64,000 nt of DNA from Rhizobium sp. 18055 (GTDB taxonomy: Bacteria; Pseudomonadota; Alphaproteobacteria; Rhizobiales; Rhizobiaceae): positions 186,001-250,000 of the forward strand of contig NZ_CACSKD010000003.1 in NCBI RefSeq assembly GCF_902706285.1, read 5' to 3'. The translations under genes and the position numbers were made by a program. Positions 27,307-35,953 of the stretch are shown here, one piece after another. Position 1 is the first letter of the stretch, and each line of letters begins with the position of its first letter. The notes below the pieces were generated by a model. The model did no database searches and was not told where the DNA came from. It saw nothing but the letters and a program-made list of their open reading frames with translations.

Positions 27307-28610
27307 GCCGGCGGCCCCTTGCGCGGACCCTTGCCCGAGAGATCGAAGCTGGCGACGTTGGACTGATCGGCCGGCGTGACGTCTTCGGCTGCCGCAACTG
27401 CGACCGCCGTTTCCAGATCGACGCCATGCCGCTGGATTGCCCGCTGCACCTCCAGCGCCTGCAGCAGTTCGGCAGCGGTGATCCGCTCGGCAAACGGCAG
27501 CCGCTCTTCCTGTTTCCTGAGCGACGAATGCACGATCGACAGCATGAAGATCAGCACGGCGGGCAACAGGTCGATCGAGATCGCGCCGGCCCAGCTCGGA
27601 ATGAAATCGGAGGCATAGCGCAGCACCGCCTCGGCCGATGACAGCGGCACGAACCGCCGCTCGGCCACCGGCTGGCGGGAGAGAATCTCGTCGGCCGCCT
27701 GCGACAGCACCTTCGATTGCGCCGCAACCGAGGAGCGGATCGTCTCCATCACCTGGTCCTGCCGGTTGGCAAGCGCTGCCTCGCGGCCATCGGCGACGGG
27801 GGCGATGAAGCCGAGCGACAGGTCCTCGGCGGCGCGCTTCACCGAAGGCGCGATCGAGGTCTGTTCCAGCGAGGTGATGACGCCCGAGAGACCGACCACC
27901 TCGGCCGAAAACTGGTCGGCGCGCGGCGCGATGGCGCCGGGGGCGGAGACCAGCGTCCGCATCGTCTCCAGATGCTTGCGCCCCTCGTCGAACAATGTGG
28001 TCACCCGCTCGCGCGAGGCATTGATGCCGTTTTCGAGCTCCGTCAGCTGCGAGGCCATCTGCGACAGCAGCTGCACGACGCTGCCGGCGCCTGTCGTGCC
28101 CGTCAGCGCGCCGGTCTCGCGCTCCTGGTCGGCGAGGCGCTGGAAGCGCTCCTGGGTGCGCTGGATATCCGGAAGCAGGCTCTGGGCGGCCAGCGCATTC
28201 TGGTGCGCCTGGTCGAGATCACCGGTATAGCCCTCCAGCGTTTCGGCCAGGTGCTGCTCCAGTGCCGCCGATCCGGCAAGGGCCGCCGCATTCAGCCAGC
28301 TCGACATGGCGATGATCATCGCGCAGCCGAGCGCCATGACGCCAAGCATCGCCGCCCGCCCGCCAACGCTGGTCACATGCGGATAAAACCGCGCCATGTA
28401 GGTCCAGAACGCATAGATCGCCACCGAAACGGCACTGGCATAGATCAGCGCCGCGAAAAACACGGCAGTCGCCGAGCCGTCGAGAATGCTGCGCACCCCG
28501 AGATAGGTGTAGACGCCGGATGCCAGCGCCAGCACGGCGAGCGCAAAGCGCGTCATGGTCTCGACGGCATCGATGCCGTCCTGCAAGCGGTGCGTTGCGC
28601 CAAGCGCCAT
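27303..28610 (-). CDS. Coiled-coil membrane protein of unknown function
   Basis: 435 residues. Three N-terminal membrane segments (FALAVLALASGVYTYLGV, TAVFFAALIYASAVSVAIYAF, AMLGVMALGCAMIIAMSSW), a long helical periplasmic or cytoplasmic stretch (about 110-320: repeated heptads around LEQHLAETLEGYTGDLDQAHQ and ELENGINASRERVTTLF), another membrane helix (WAGAISIDLLPAVLIFMLSIVHSS) and a basic tail. It resembles no enzyme. GGAGG sits five bases before the ATG. A CtrA-like TTAA-N7-TTAA lies just upstream. Coupled to the COG3904-type protease downstream. Confidence 0.75.
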   Translation of the reverse strand: MALGATHRLQDGIDAVETMTRFALAVLALASGVYTYLGVRSILDGSATAVFFAALIYASAVSVAIYAFWTYMARFYPHVTSVGGRAAMLGVMALGCAMIIAMSSWLNAAALAGSAALEQHLAETLEGYTGDLDQAHQNALAAQSLLPDIQRTQERFQRLADQERETGALTGTTGAGSVVQLLSQMASQLTELENGINASRERVTTLFDEGRKHLETMRTLVSAPGAIAPRADQFSAEVVGLSGVITSLEQTSIAPSVKRAAEDLSLGFIAPVADGREAALANRQDQVMETIRSSVAAQSKVLSQAADEILSRQPVAERRFVPLSSAEAVLRYASDFIPSWAGAISIDLLPAVLIFMLSIVHSSLRKQEERLPFAERITAAELLQALEVQRAIQRHGVDLETAVAVAAAEDVTPADQSNVASFDLSGKGPRKGPPA

Positions 28611-28634
28611 AATGTTCCTCCGGCCCGATACGCC

Positions 28635-28649
28635 TTAAGAAACCATTAA
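28635..28649 (-). promoter_or_regulatory. CtrA-like box
   Basis: TTAA-gaaacca-TTAA, the spacing of CtrA sites in alphaproteobacteria, 24 bp upstream of the coiled-coil membrane protein start. Confidence 0.5.
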
Positions 28650-28737
28650 AATACCGGCAAAAGCAAGGCCTTGGGCGATGCTGCCCGGCGCTGTCACGCA
28701 GTCTTTGTCCGGTGGGGCAAAGGGATGTGGCCGAGTT

Positions 28738-29067
28738 TCACTCGTCCGGCAGGATGCCCATCCGCTCGGTTTCCAGTTCCGTGCCCAGTTCCACGCGATT
28801 GGTGGTCTTGTCGTAGACGCAGAAATAGCTGACGAAGCCGTTGGCGCCCTTCGGCTTGCCGGTCACCAGCGCCATGCCGAAATGCTCGCTGCCGAACGGA
28901 TCGACCACCGCATGCGGGAATTCGATCTGGTCACGCGCTGCAATTTCGCACTTTCCCTGCACCTCGTTGGCGAAGTCCTTCCAGGCATCGCCGGACGATG
29001 CCTGCGCAGCCGACGCCATGCAGAATGCCGTGACGACGAGGATATGGCGGATGGAATGCCTTTGCAT
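28738..29067 (-). CDS. Small exported protein of unknown function
   Basis: 109 residues. The signal peptide RHILVVTAFCMASAAQA is cleaved after AQA. The mature part starts SSGDAWKDFANEVQGKCEIAARDQIEFPHAVVDPFGSEHFGMALVTG and contains CVYDK. GGAGG lies five bases upstream of ATG 29067. It reads like the uncharacterised periplasmic proteins common in rhizobia, with two cysteines that could form a disulphide. Divergent from sodB. No function can be offered. Confidence 0.7.
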   Translation of the reverse strand: MQRHSIRHILVVTAFCMASAAQASSGDAWKDFANEVQGKCEIAARDQIEFPHAVVDPFGSEHFGMALVTGKPKGANGFVSYFCVYDKTTNRVELGTELETERMGILPDE

Positions 29068-29264
29068 GCGCGCCTCCACATTCCCGAGCTGGAATGTGCA
29101 ACCATCATCGGTGATTTGCGCCTTGCCTGCCAATCCCTTAGCGCGGTCAAATTTTCCTCTGCACCGGTCTTTTTTGACATTTCGCAGGTTGCCACTCCCC
29201 ACTTGCGCTCCTATGTTCCGCCTCACCTGCCGATTACGCAAACTATTGCCAAGAGGAGACTACA

Positions 29265-29867
29265 ATGGCTTTTGAATTGCCTGAACTTCCCTACGACTAC
29301 GAAGCGCTGACGCCTTTCATGTCGAAGGAAACCCTGGAGTTCCACCACGACAAGCACCACAAGGCTTATGTCGACAACGGCAACAAGCTCGCGGCGGAAG
29401 CCGGTCTTGCTGATCTTTCGCTCGAAGAGGTCGTCAAGAAGTCGTTCGGCACCAATGCCGGCCTCTTCAACAATGCTGCCCAGCATTACAACCACGTCCA
29501 TTTCTGGAAGTGGATGAAAAAGGGCGGCGGCGGCAACAAGCTGCCTTCCAAGCTCGAAACAGCCTTCAATTCCGATCTCGGCGGCTATGACAAGTTCAAG
29601 GCCGATTTCGTCGCTGCCGGCACCACCCAGTTCGGCTCCGGCTGGGCCTGGGTGTCCGTCAAGAACGGCAAGCTCGAGATCTCCAAGACCCCGAACGGCG
29701 AAAACCCGCTGGTTCACGGCGCCACCCCGATCCTCGGCGTCGATGTCTGGGAACACTCCTATTACATCGACTACCGTAACGCCCGTCCGAAGTACCTCGA
29801 AGCCTTCGTCGACAGCCTGATCAACTGGGATTACGTCCTGGAGCGCTACGAAGCCGCTGCCAAGTAA
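29265..29867 (+). CDS. sodB: Superoxide dismutase (Fe/Mn type)
   Basis: 200 residues, full length. Metal ligands are in EFHHDKHHKAYVDN (first His), NHVHFWKWM (second His) and DVWEHSYYIDYRNARPKYL (Asp and His). The AQHYNHVHFW and GSGWAWV motifs fit the Fe/cambialistic branch. There is no signal peptide, so it acts in the cytoplasm, disproportionating superoxide. It is monocistronic and followed by a strong hairpin terminator. Whether Fe or Mn is used in vivo cannot be settled from sequence. Confidence 0.95.
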   Translation: MAFELPELPYDYEALTPFMSKETLEFHHDKHHKAYVDNGNKLAAEAGLADLSLEEVVKKSFGTNAGLFNNAAQHYNHVHFWKWMKKGGGGNKLPSKLETAFNSDLGGYDKFKADFVAAGTTQFGSGWAWVSVKNGKLEISKTPNGENPLVHGATPILGVDVWEHSYYIDYRNARPKYLEAFVDSLINWDYVLERYEAAAK

Positions 29868-29891
29868 GCAGTGTCAGCGACACTGATTTTG

Positions 29892-29924
29892 AACACCCGG
29901 CGCAGCGATGCGCCGGGTGTTTTC
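29892..29924 (+). terminator. Rho-independent terminator of sodB
   Basis: AACACCCGGCGCA pairs with TGCGCCGGGTGTT around a GCGA tetraloop, then TTTCG. A strong hairpin 24 bp after the stop. Confidence 0.85.
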
Positions 29925-29944
29925 GTTTGCGGTGCCTGTGATTC

Positions 29945-30015
29945 TCCTCTCCCCCTGGGGAGATCTCCTCTCCCCCAGGGGAGAGGGTGGCCGAGCGCAG
30001 CGGAGGCCGGATGAT
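29945..30015. repeat. Rhizobial dispersed intergenic repeat, hairpin-rich copy
   Basis: Two inverted blocks (CTCCCCCTGGGGAG and CTCTCCCCCAGGGGAGAG) followed by 'ggtggccgagcgcagcggag' and 'gccggatgatggggg', in the pattern seen at 12,700 and 45,715. Confidence 0.75.
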
Positions 30016-30093
30016 GGGGGCACTTGCACCATGCCTCTCCAACCCTCATCCTGTTGTCACACCCTTGTCACCGACCGCTCCTAAGGCAGCGCC

Positions 30094-30957
30094 ATGACGC
30101 AAATTTCCGAGACGCAAATTTCCGACCGCCCGCTGTTCCGCTTCGGCATCGTCGCAGACCCGCAATATGCCGCGATCGCGCCGCGCACCGATATGGACCG
30201 CTACTACGCCAACAGCCGCGCCAAGCTGGCCGAGGCGATCGAGGTGTTCAATGCCGAAGATCTGAGCTTCGTCATGACGCTCGGCGACATCATCGACCGC
30301 GATTTCAAAAGCTTCGACGATATCCTGCCGGTGTATGACGCCTTGAAGCACGCGAATTTCCTCCTGCTCGGCAATCACGATTTTGCCGTCGCGCCCGAGC
30401 ACCTGGCCGACGTCTCCGCCCGCCTCGGCATGCCGGCACCCTATTTCAGCCTCGCCAAGCACGGCTGGCGCCTGATCGTGCTCGATGGCAACGAGGTCAG
30501 CACCTTCGCCCCGCCTGTCGGCCATCCGCATCGCGATCTTGCCGCAGCCAGGCTTGCCGAACTGCAGGCCGCCGGCGCCGTCAACGCCAATGCCTGGAAC
30601 GCGATGATGAGCGACGAGCAGTTCGCCTGGCTGGAAAAGCAGATCGAGGCCGCCGCCAGCGAAGGCGAGCGCGTCATCGTCATGAACCACTACCCGGTCT
30701 TTCCGCCCAACCAGCACGATTGCTGGGATCGCGAAAAGATCATCCACCTGCTCTCCAACGCGCCCCACGTCGCCGCCTATTTCAACGGCCACAACCACGT
30801 CGGCAACTACGGCATGGTCGGCACCTGCCACTTCGTCAACTTCAAGGGCATGGTCGATACGCAAAGCGAAAACGCCTTCGCCATCGCCGATGTCTACAAC
30901 GACCGCATCGAAATCCGCGGCTTCGGGCGCGAGGAGGACAGGGTGCTGGCGATTTAG
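30094..30957 (+). CDS. Metallophosphoesterase, ADPribase-Mn-like
   Basis: 287 residues with the calcineurin-like motif set: FGIVADPQYA (D-x-Q), LGDIIDRDF (GDxxDR), LLLGNHDF (GNHD), VIVMNHYPV and FNGHNHVGN (GHxH-type with NH). The Gln in DPQYA and the whole arrangement match manganese-dependent ADP-ribose/CDP-alcohol diphosphatases rather than protein phosphatases. Its end overlaps by 4 bp the stop of the convergent DUF1828 gene, an unusually tight junction. Confidence 0.88.
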   Translation: MTQISETQISDRPLFRFGIVADPQYAAIAPRTDMDRYYANSRAKLAEAIEVFNAEDLSFVMTLGDIIDRDFKSFDDILPVYDALKHANFLLLGNHDFAVAPEHLADVSARLGMPAPYFSLAKHGWRLIVLDGNEVSTFAPPVGHPHRDLAAARLAELQAAGAVNANAWNAMMSDEQFAWLEKQIEAAASEGERVIVMNHYPVFPPNQHDCWDREKIIHLLSNAPHVAAYFNGHNHVGNYGMVGTCHFVNFKGMVDTQSENAFAIADVYNDRIEIRGFGREEDRVLAI

Positions 30958-31748
30958 GCCGCAACCTTGCGAAGGCCAGCTATCGCTTGAATTTCATCCT
31001 CTCGAAAGAAACGCGTATTCAGACCTCGGTTGACCGCACGCTGGTAGCGGCGTTCGCCGATCACCGTTAGCTTTTTGGTGTCCTCGATGAGCGCCACCGT
31101 CTTGAAAAAATGCTCTTGCTGACGACGGTCGATCTCAGTGTGCAGGAGTTCCGCCTCCAGAAACTGCGTGGAACTGTTGACCAGAAAGAGCCCGATCGTA
31201 TGCATTCCCGCGTGACGCGGCTTGAGTACGATGTCGGCAGGAAACTCTGAAAGCTCATTCGTCAAGGCTTTGTGTTCGGAAATTTCGAACATGTCGGCCA
31301 GTGATTTTTCAATCGCGGAGGTGGCGTCCTCCTTGAACGACGAACGTATGGTCTCCTTGGTCAGCGATTCCAAAATCCGAATTCTGAGCAGTGCAGAAAG
31401 GAACCGAACACTGGCAACGCCGATGCGATCGACTGGCACCGCTTGCGAGCGGATTTCAAATGTCTCAGTGTCCCAGTACGCACCGGAGTCGGCAAGCAGG
31501 CTATCCAGAAGCTGCCTGCGTTGCCCGGTCTCAATATCAATCCCCGAGGCAATGAGGTGCGGCAGATAATCGCCATCGTCTTCCAGAACAACACCACTAT
31601 CGGTGTCTCGTGCATAAAAAGCGATATGGTCTCCGCTGCCGTCGAAAAACGGGGAGCGAATTGCTAAACCCGCGGCCACTGGGCGCACAGTTATTGCCTC
31701 GCTGAAAGAGCGATGTAGCGAGTCCTTGACGGTTGCAATGTCGCTCAC
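30954..31748 (-). CDS. DUF1828/DUF1829-type protein
   Basis: 264 residues. The N-terminal half fits DUF1828: AIRSPFFDGSGDHIAFYA, GVVLEDDGDYLPHLIASGIDIETGQRRQLLDSLL. The C-terminal half has DUF1829 style: FLVNSSTQFLEAELLHTEIDRRQQ ... KTVALIEDTKKLTVIGERRYQ. No signal or membrane segment. The start is GTG overlapping the partner gene's stop (GTGA). GC content and codon use are lower than the surroundings, as for acquired genes. Family members occur in plasmids, phages and islands; activity is unknown. Confidence 0.75.
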   Translation of the reverse strand: MSDIATVKDSLHRSFSEAITVRPVAAGLAIRSPFFDGSGDHIAFYARDTDSGVVLEDDGDYLPHLIASGIDIETGQRRQLLDSLLADSGAYWDTETFEIRSQAVPVDRIGVASVRFLSALLRIRILESLTKETIRSSFKEDATSAIEKSLADMFEISEHKALTNELSEFPADIVLKPRHAGMHTIGLFLVNSSTQFLEAELLHTEIDRRQQEHFFKTVALIEDTKKLTVIGERRYQRAVNRGLNTRFFREDEIQAIAGLRKVAA

Positions 31749-32215
31749 AGCAAACTCCCCTTAGTGTAATCCATTCTGAAGTGTCGACGTGCTGTGTCCC
31801 AAAACAGATCCGGGCGGGTCGGCAAGGGACGTGCCCGCTCTGAGCCTAAAGCCGGAATGCGCAATGGAACCTTAATACTGGTTGGGCCGAACTCAACGCC
31901 GCCACGACCACAGTCTGCATGGACATGAATGCCGGGGTGGCTTCCATGAAACTCGTAGCGGCTGACGATCGATCCCGCTTCCAGTGACTTTTTTACGAGC
32001 CAAGCGCGCCAGTTATCCTTCATTTCGTTCACTTCACATAGGAGAATATACTCATGATCCGCGCAATGCGCCTGCGCGCTTCTCCATTTCCAGTCTGGCT
32101 TTGCCGGTCTGGTCTTCGGATAGACGCCCGAAAATCTTGGAGGCAATGGATCCTCTCGCCAATCAGTATCGAGAGTAATTGTCTTCCGGCGCAAAATAAG
32201 ATGCCTGACGCGCAT
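31745..32215 (-). CDS. Partner of the DUF1828 gene, unknown function
   Basis: 156 residues, basic N-terminus, no signal. Features: HEYILLCEVNEMKDNWRAWLVKK, then SRYEFHGSHPGIHVHADCGRGG, a His/Cys-rich patch that could bind metal or form an active site, and LPTRPDLFWDTARRHFRMDY. Translationally coupled (GTGA) to the DUF1828 gene downstream, same low GC. Not recognised as a known toxin, nuclease or antitoxin. Upstream is a 491-bp gap with no gene, so the pair likely moved as a unit. Confidence 0.65.
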   Translation of the reverse strand: MRVRHLILRRKTITLDTDWREDPLPPRFSGVYPKTRPAKPDWKWRSAQAHCADHEYILLCEVNEMKDNWRAWLVKKSLEAGSIVSRYEFHGSHPGIHVHADCGRGGVEFGPTSIKVPLRIPALGSERARPLPTRPDLFWDTARRHFRMDYTKGSLL

Positions 32216-32706
32216 GTCGTCTGTCCACCATACTAGGAATATGATCTTATTCTGCCAGAAGCAATGCGTGTTGGATAGGTGTGGTGGGCGTCTGGTTTAA
32301 GTAGGGCGTCATAACACCCGTCGGCTGTTTATCGAGCCACCAGTTGGGCCATTCTCGACGCAGCCCGCCGTCCACAGATCTCTCAGCCCGTCGCCTTCAC
32401 CCCTGAAACTGCCCCATCCATCTCGCAGCCTTCGACCCTGTCGCGGTGAGAATTGCGGTTTGCCTGCCGCAAATCGCACAAGGCGACGATGTCGTTGGTC
32501 TGTGAGTAACAGATCATCGCTCCCGACCGCATGGCGCGGCTGGCATGCGCCGGCCGGATGCGGCAATCGTCAATTTGCGTAGATTCCTGAAATGATTACG
32601 CTCTCACCGACTTGTTACTTCTTGCCCGAGATTAATTTGCCATCATGCTAGGGTAAGAACGAAGCGCCGGGCTTCGAAGATCTCGGTATCGAAGAGGAGT
32701 GAGGAT
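32216..32706. other. Gene-free stretch between DUF1828 cassette and cytochrome gene
   Basis: No supported gene or repeat on either strand. It holds the start region of the DUF1828 pair on one side and the cytochrome c' promoter on the other. It marks the cassette boundary. Confidence 0.5.
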
Positions 32707-33159
32707 ATGAGACTGAAAGCAATCGCCGCAGTCGTTCTGGTTGTCGGCATGGGGGTCACGTCCGTCTATGCGGCCGGTGAGGGAACGCATGATGGTCGCG
32801 TTGCCATGATGAAGAAGATCGGCGGCGCCACCGGTGCCTTGGCCGGCATCGCCAAGGGTGAAAAACCCTACGACGCCGAAGCCATCAAGGCGGCGTTGAT
32901 GACCATTTCCGAGACCGCCAAGGCCTTCCCTGACCAGTTCAAGCCGGGCACGGAAAATGCCTCGGCCGATTCCGAGGCCAGCCCGAAGATCTGGGAAAAC
33001 ATGGATGACTTCAAGGCGCGCTCCGCCAAGCTCGGCACCGATGCCGACACGCTGCTGGCCCAGCTTCCGGCCGATGCGGCAGGCGTTGGCGCCGGCCTGA
33101 AGGTATTGGGCGCCAATTGCGGCGGCTGTCATCAGATATACCGGGTCAAGAAGGAATAG
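32707..33159 (+). CDS. Cytochrome c'-family protein
   Basis: 150 residues, signal peptide (IAAVVLVVGMGVTSVYA) and a four-helix-bundle cytochrome c' architecture: RVAMMKKIGGATGALAGIAKG for helix A, the helix with FPDQFKPGTENASADSEASPKIW, and the C-terminal haem motif NCGGCHQIYRVKK (CxxCH). Haem is attached in the periplasm. Cytochromes c' bind NO and can protect from nitrosative stress. It sits directly upstream of a dihaem cytochrome, with a short intergenic region. Confidence 0.92.
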   Translation: MRLKAIAAVVLVVGMGVTSVYAAGEGTHDGRVAMMKKIGGATGALAGIAKGEKPYDAEAIKAALMTISETAKAFPDQFKPGTENASADSEASPKIWENMDDFKARSAKLGTDADTLLAQLPADAAGVGAGLKVLGANCGGCHQIYRVKKE

Positions 33160-33271
33160 CCGCTCTCCATGTTCTCAATCGCGATCCGCTGCAGCCTTGC
33201 CGGCGCGGCGGATCGCTTTATGTCTAATTGCCTGATGTCTTTATGCATCAGCGGCAAGGGGAGAGCGGTGC

Positions 33272-34186
33272 ATGGTTCGGCGGTTTATCAGGTTCATTCT
33301 CTGTCTTGTCGGCGTCATCGTCATCGGCGGTGGCGCGTTCTACCTGATAACAGCCCCCAATCCGCTGCCGGAAAGCCACTGGGCGGACCTCGGTGTGCCG
33401 GACGTCAAGAATGGCGAGATGGTGTTCTGGGCCGGTGGCTGCGTCAGCTGTCATGCGGCTCCCGGGTCTGAAGGCGATGCCAGGCTGACGCTATCGGGCG
33501 GGCTGGCGCTGAAAAGCCCGTTCGGCACCTTCCACGTCCCCAACATCTCGCCGGACGGCACCGCCGGTATCGGCGGCTGGACGCTGGCTCAGTTCGGCAA
33601 CGCCATGAAGCGCGGTGTTGCTCCCAACGGTGCCCACCTCTACCCGTCGTTTCCCTATGGTTCCTACGCGCGCATGAGCGACAAGGACGTCAACGATCTC
33701 TTCGCCTTTATGAAAACGCTGCCGAAGAGCACGAATGTCGCCCCGCCGCACGAACTGCCGTTCCCGTTCAATATCCGGTTGGCACTCGGCGGCTGGAAGT
33801 TCCTCTATTTCAACGATAGCCCCCGCGTCGTCCTTGCCAATGCCGACGACAAGCTCACCCGCGGCCAGTATCTGGTCGAAGGCCCCGGCCACTGCGGCGA
33901 GTGCCACACCCCGCGCGATGCGCTCGGCGGCTTCAAGCCGGGCCTGTGGCTCGCAGGCGCGCCGAACCCGGAAGGCGAGGGCACCATTCCCAACATTACG
34001 CCGGGCTCCAAGGCCATCGGTGGATGGAGCGAGGCCGATATCGCCAACTACCTCGAAACCGGCTTCACCCCGGATTTCGATTCTGCCGGCGGTTCTATGA
34101 CCGAGGTGCAGCGGAACATCGCACACCTGCCAAAGGCTGATCTGGAGGCAATTGCCGCCTATCTGAAGGCAGTTCCGGCCCATTGA
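33272..34186 (+). CDS. Membrane-anchored dihaem cytochrome c
   Basis: 304 residues with an uncleaved N-terminal anchor (IRFILCLVGVIVIGGGAFYLI) and two CxxCH haem sites: CVSCHAAPG near residue 58 and CGECHTPRD near residue 210. The FHVPNISPDGTAGIGGW and IPNITPGSKAIGGWSEADI repeats show two related domains, as in the cytochrome subunits of alcohol, gluconate or aldehyde dehydrogenases. No flavin or PQQ enzyme subunit is next to it, although the PQQ glucose dehydrogenase is 4 kb away. Probably shuttles electrons to the respiratory chain. Confidence 0.9.
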   Translation: MVRRFIRFILCLVGVIVIGGGAFYLITAPNPLPESHWADLGVPDVKNGEMVFWAGGCVSCHAAPGSEGDARLTLSGGLALKSPFGTFHVPNISPDGTAGIGGWTLAQFGNAMKRGVAPNGAHLYPSFPYGSYARMSDKDVNDLFAFMKTLPKSTNVAPPHELPFPFNIRLALGGWKFLYFNDSPRVVLANADDKLTRGQYLVEGPGHCGECHTPRDALGGFKPGLWLAGAPNPEGEGTIPNITPGSKAIGGWSEADIANYLETGFTPDFDSAGGSMTEVQRNIAHLPKADLEAIAAYLKAVPAH

Positions 34187-34310
34187 TTCCGGGCGAACCT
34201 CAAAACCGCCGCATTGCAGCATTCCAATTGGCGCTGACGAACTGAATGCCCCGCAGTGGCTTTGCCGTTGCCGAACGACGATCAACCAACGTCTTCCGAA
34301 AGGCCGCTGC

Positions 34311-35276
34311 ATGCACAGCTCATCAGTCACCCCAGCCAATGATCTTGAAGCGATCGCCCGAAAGGGTGGCAAGCTCAGGCGCATGGCGGTGCGTATCCCA
34401 ACCTATATGGCCGACATCCGCGAGAATCCCGCCTGGCTGCCGATGTTCCTGCTCGCCCGCACCATTCCCGGCCGCCGGGCCCACTGGCTGACGGCAAAGG
34501 CCAGCAACGGGTCGATCGCAGGCCTGCCGTCGATGTTCGACGGTGTGGATGCGGACGCCGCGGTCGTTGCGTTGAAGCGCGACGGCATTTTTGCCGATCT
34601 TCAGCTGCCTGATGCCGTCACCGAGGAAATATCGGCCTTCGCCCACGAAACCCCGTGCTTCGGCAATTTCGACCGCAAGGTCGAGTTCATGGCGTCCGAT
34701 CACCGGGCCACCGAGGATTGGCTCGGCCGGCCGATTTTGAGCGGCCACCACTTCGAACGGGCACTCGATTGCCCGGCCGTGCTCGCCGTCCAGCGCGATC
34801 CGCTGCTCTCGGAGATCGCCAGGCGCTACCTCGGCGCCCAGGCGCAGCTGATCACCACCCGGACATGGTGGAGCTTCCCGACCAGGGCCAGCGAAGCCGA
34901 CCGCAGCCTTGCCTCGCTCGACAAGTACCACTTCGATCTCGACGACTGGCGGATGATCAAGTTCTTCTTCTATCTGGTGGATGTCGATGCCGGCACCGGC
35001 CCGCATGTCTATGTCCGCGGCAGCCACAACAAGCGCCGCATGAAGCACCAGCTGACGCTGCTGGTCGGCCACCCGGCCGACGAGATCGTCGATTACTACG
35101 GCAAGGACAGCCCGATCACCCTGACCGGCAAGGCTGGGTCCGGCTTTGTCGAGGACCCCTTCGGCTTCCACATGGGCACCGTCGCCACCGAAAAGCCCCG
35201 GCTGATGATGGAGGTCGGCTTCGGCGTTTCAAAACCCTCGCGTCGCCGCTTCCACGGCGAGCCGGTGCTGCGCTGA
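34311..35276 (+). CDS. Phytanoyl-CoA dioxygenase-like (PhyH) Fe(II)/2-oxoglutarate oxygenase
   Basis: 321 residues. The facial triad is likely His207/Asp209 (KYHFDLDDW) and His287 (GFHMGT), with Arg297 as the 2-oxoglutarate anchor. KFFFYLVDVDAGTGPHVYVRGSHNKR is the double-stranded beta-helix core typical of PhyH proteins. The substrate is unknown; bacterial relatives hydroxylate small molecules or modify natural products. The gene stands alone between cytochrome genes and the GNAT gene. Confidence 0.8.
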   Translation: MHSSSVTPANDLEAIARKGGKLRRMAVRIPTYMADIRENPAWLPMFLLARTIPGRRAHWLTAKASNGSIAGLPSMFDGVDADAAVVALKRDGIFADLQLPDAVTEEISAFAHETPCFGNFDRKVEFMASDHRATEDWLGRPILSGHHFERALDCPAVLAVQRDPLLSEIARRYLGAQAQLITTRTWWSFPTRASEADRSLASLDKYHFDLDDWRMIKFFFYLVDVDAGTGPHVYVRGSHNKRRMKHQLTLLVGHPADEIVDYYGKDSPITLTGKAGSGFVEDPFGFHMGTVATEKPRLMMEVGFGVSKPSRRRFHGEPVLR

Positions 35277-35348
35277 GCCGCGTAGCGGTCTGATGGGCAG
35301 CAAGCGGGAGACTGTCTCCCGTGCGTGAGGCGAGGCGGCGGATGCCGC

Positions 35349-35843
35349 CTATGCCAGCGCCTGCATATAGCGCATGCCGGTGACCGGGCGGGCGGTAAAA
35401 TCCATGTTTTCATAGAAACGATGCGCCTGCACATTGCCGGTCGCGGCACTCACCGAGAGGTAGCCGCACCCGGCGCTGCGGGCAGTATCGCGCGCGCGGT
35501 TGACGAGATGCTGGCCGACGCCGTGGCCGCGATGACCGTCACGCACGAAGAGATGATGCAGGTCCATGCCGCGTGCGCCTTTCTGGGCGCGGTAGAGCGG
35601 CACCAGGATGGCGTAGCCGATCAGGCCGGTTTCCGTCTCGGCAACCAGCGCCGAAATCCAGGGAAGGGGGCCGAACAGGTCGCGCTCCAGCTGTTCGGGC
35701 GTCGAGCCGGATGCATCGCCGTGATGCCTGGCGAGCAGCGCGATCATCTCGTTGAGTTCGGGCAGGTCGCGCGGCTTGGCGGCGCGGATGTTGATCACCG
35801 GCGGGCGGATCAACGAGATTTCACTGTCGTCTATGTCGGTCAT
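35349..35843 (-). CDS. GNAT-family acetyltransferase behind a leader/attenuator
   Basis: 164 residues. INIRAAKPRDLPELNEMIALLARHHGD starts the GNAT fold. The acetyl-CoA-binding motif A is LFVRDGHRGHGVGQHLVNRARD (R-x-x-G-x-G/A), preceded by IGYAILVPLY and followed by LSVSAATGNVQAHRFYENMDF. ATG at 35843 is the first codon that fits the fold, with AAGGA about ten bases upstream. It is preceded by a 16-codon leader and a terminator hairpin 53-85 bp upstream, so expression is probably attenuated by translation of aromatic codons. The acceptor substrate is unknown; aromatic amino acids or amines are a natural guess from the leader. Confidence 0.85.
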   Translation of the reverse strand: MTDIDDSEISLIRPPVINIRAAKPRDLPELNEMIALLARHHGDASGSTPEQLERDLFGPLPWISALVAETETGLIGYAILVPLYRAQKGARGMDLHHLFVRDGHRGHGVGQHLVNRARDTARSAGCGYLSVSAATGNVQAHRFYENMDFTARPVTGMRYMQALA

Positions 35844-35895
35844 ATCTGTCACGTCCTTGCGAGGCTTGTTTGGTGTTCTGCCGTCAGGACGCTTG

Positions 35896-35952
35896 AAAAC
35901 AACAAAGCCGCCTGACGGCGGCTTGTTGACAATAAGATCTGTCCAGCCGCCC
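35896..35952 (-). promoter_or_regulatory. Attenuator: antiterminator and rho-independent terminator
   Basis: On the minus strand GGCGGCT (35951-35945) can pair with AGCCGCC (35923-35917), while the same AGCCGCC also pairs with GGCGGCT (35913-35907) inside a terminator whose arms are 35927-35917 and 35912-35901 region, loop GTCA, followed by GTTTTC. The two structures exclude each other. Confidence 0.75.
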
Positions 35953-35953
35953 T

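Noticed and set aside
32309..32566. 85-codon frame in the gap upstream of the cytochrome gene
   Set aside because: Low-complexity Arg/Gly/Asp-rich translation, no ribosome site and no homology-like pattern.
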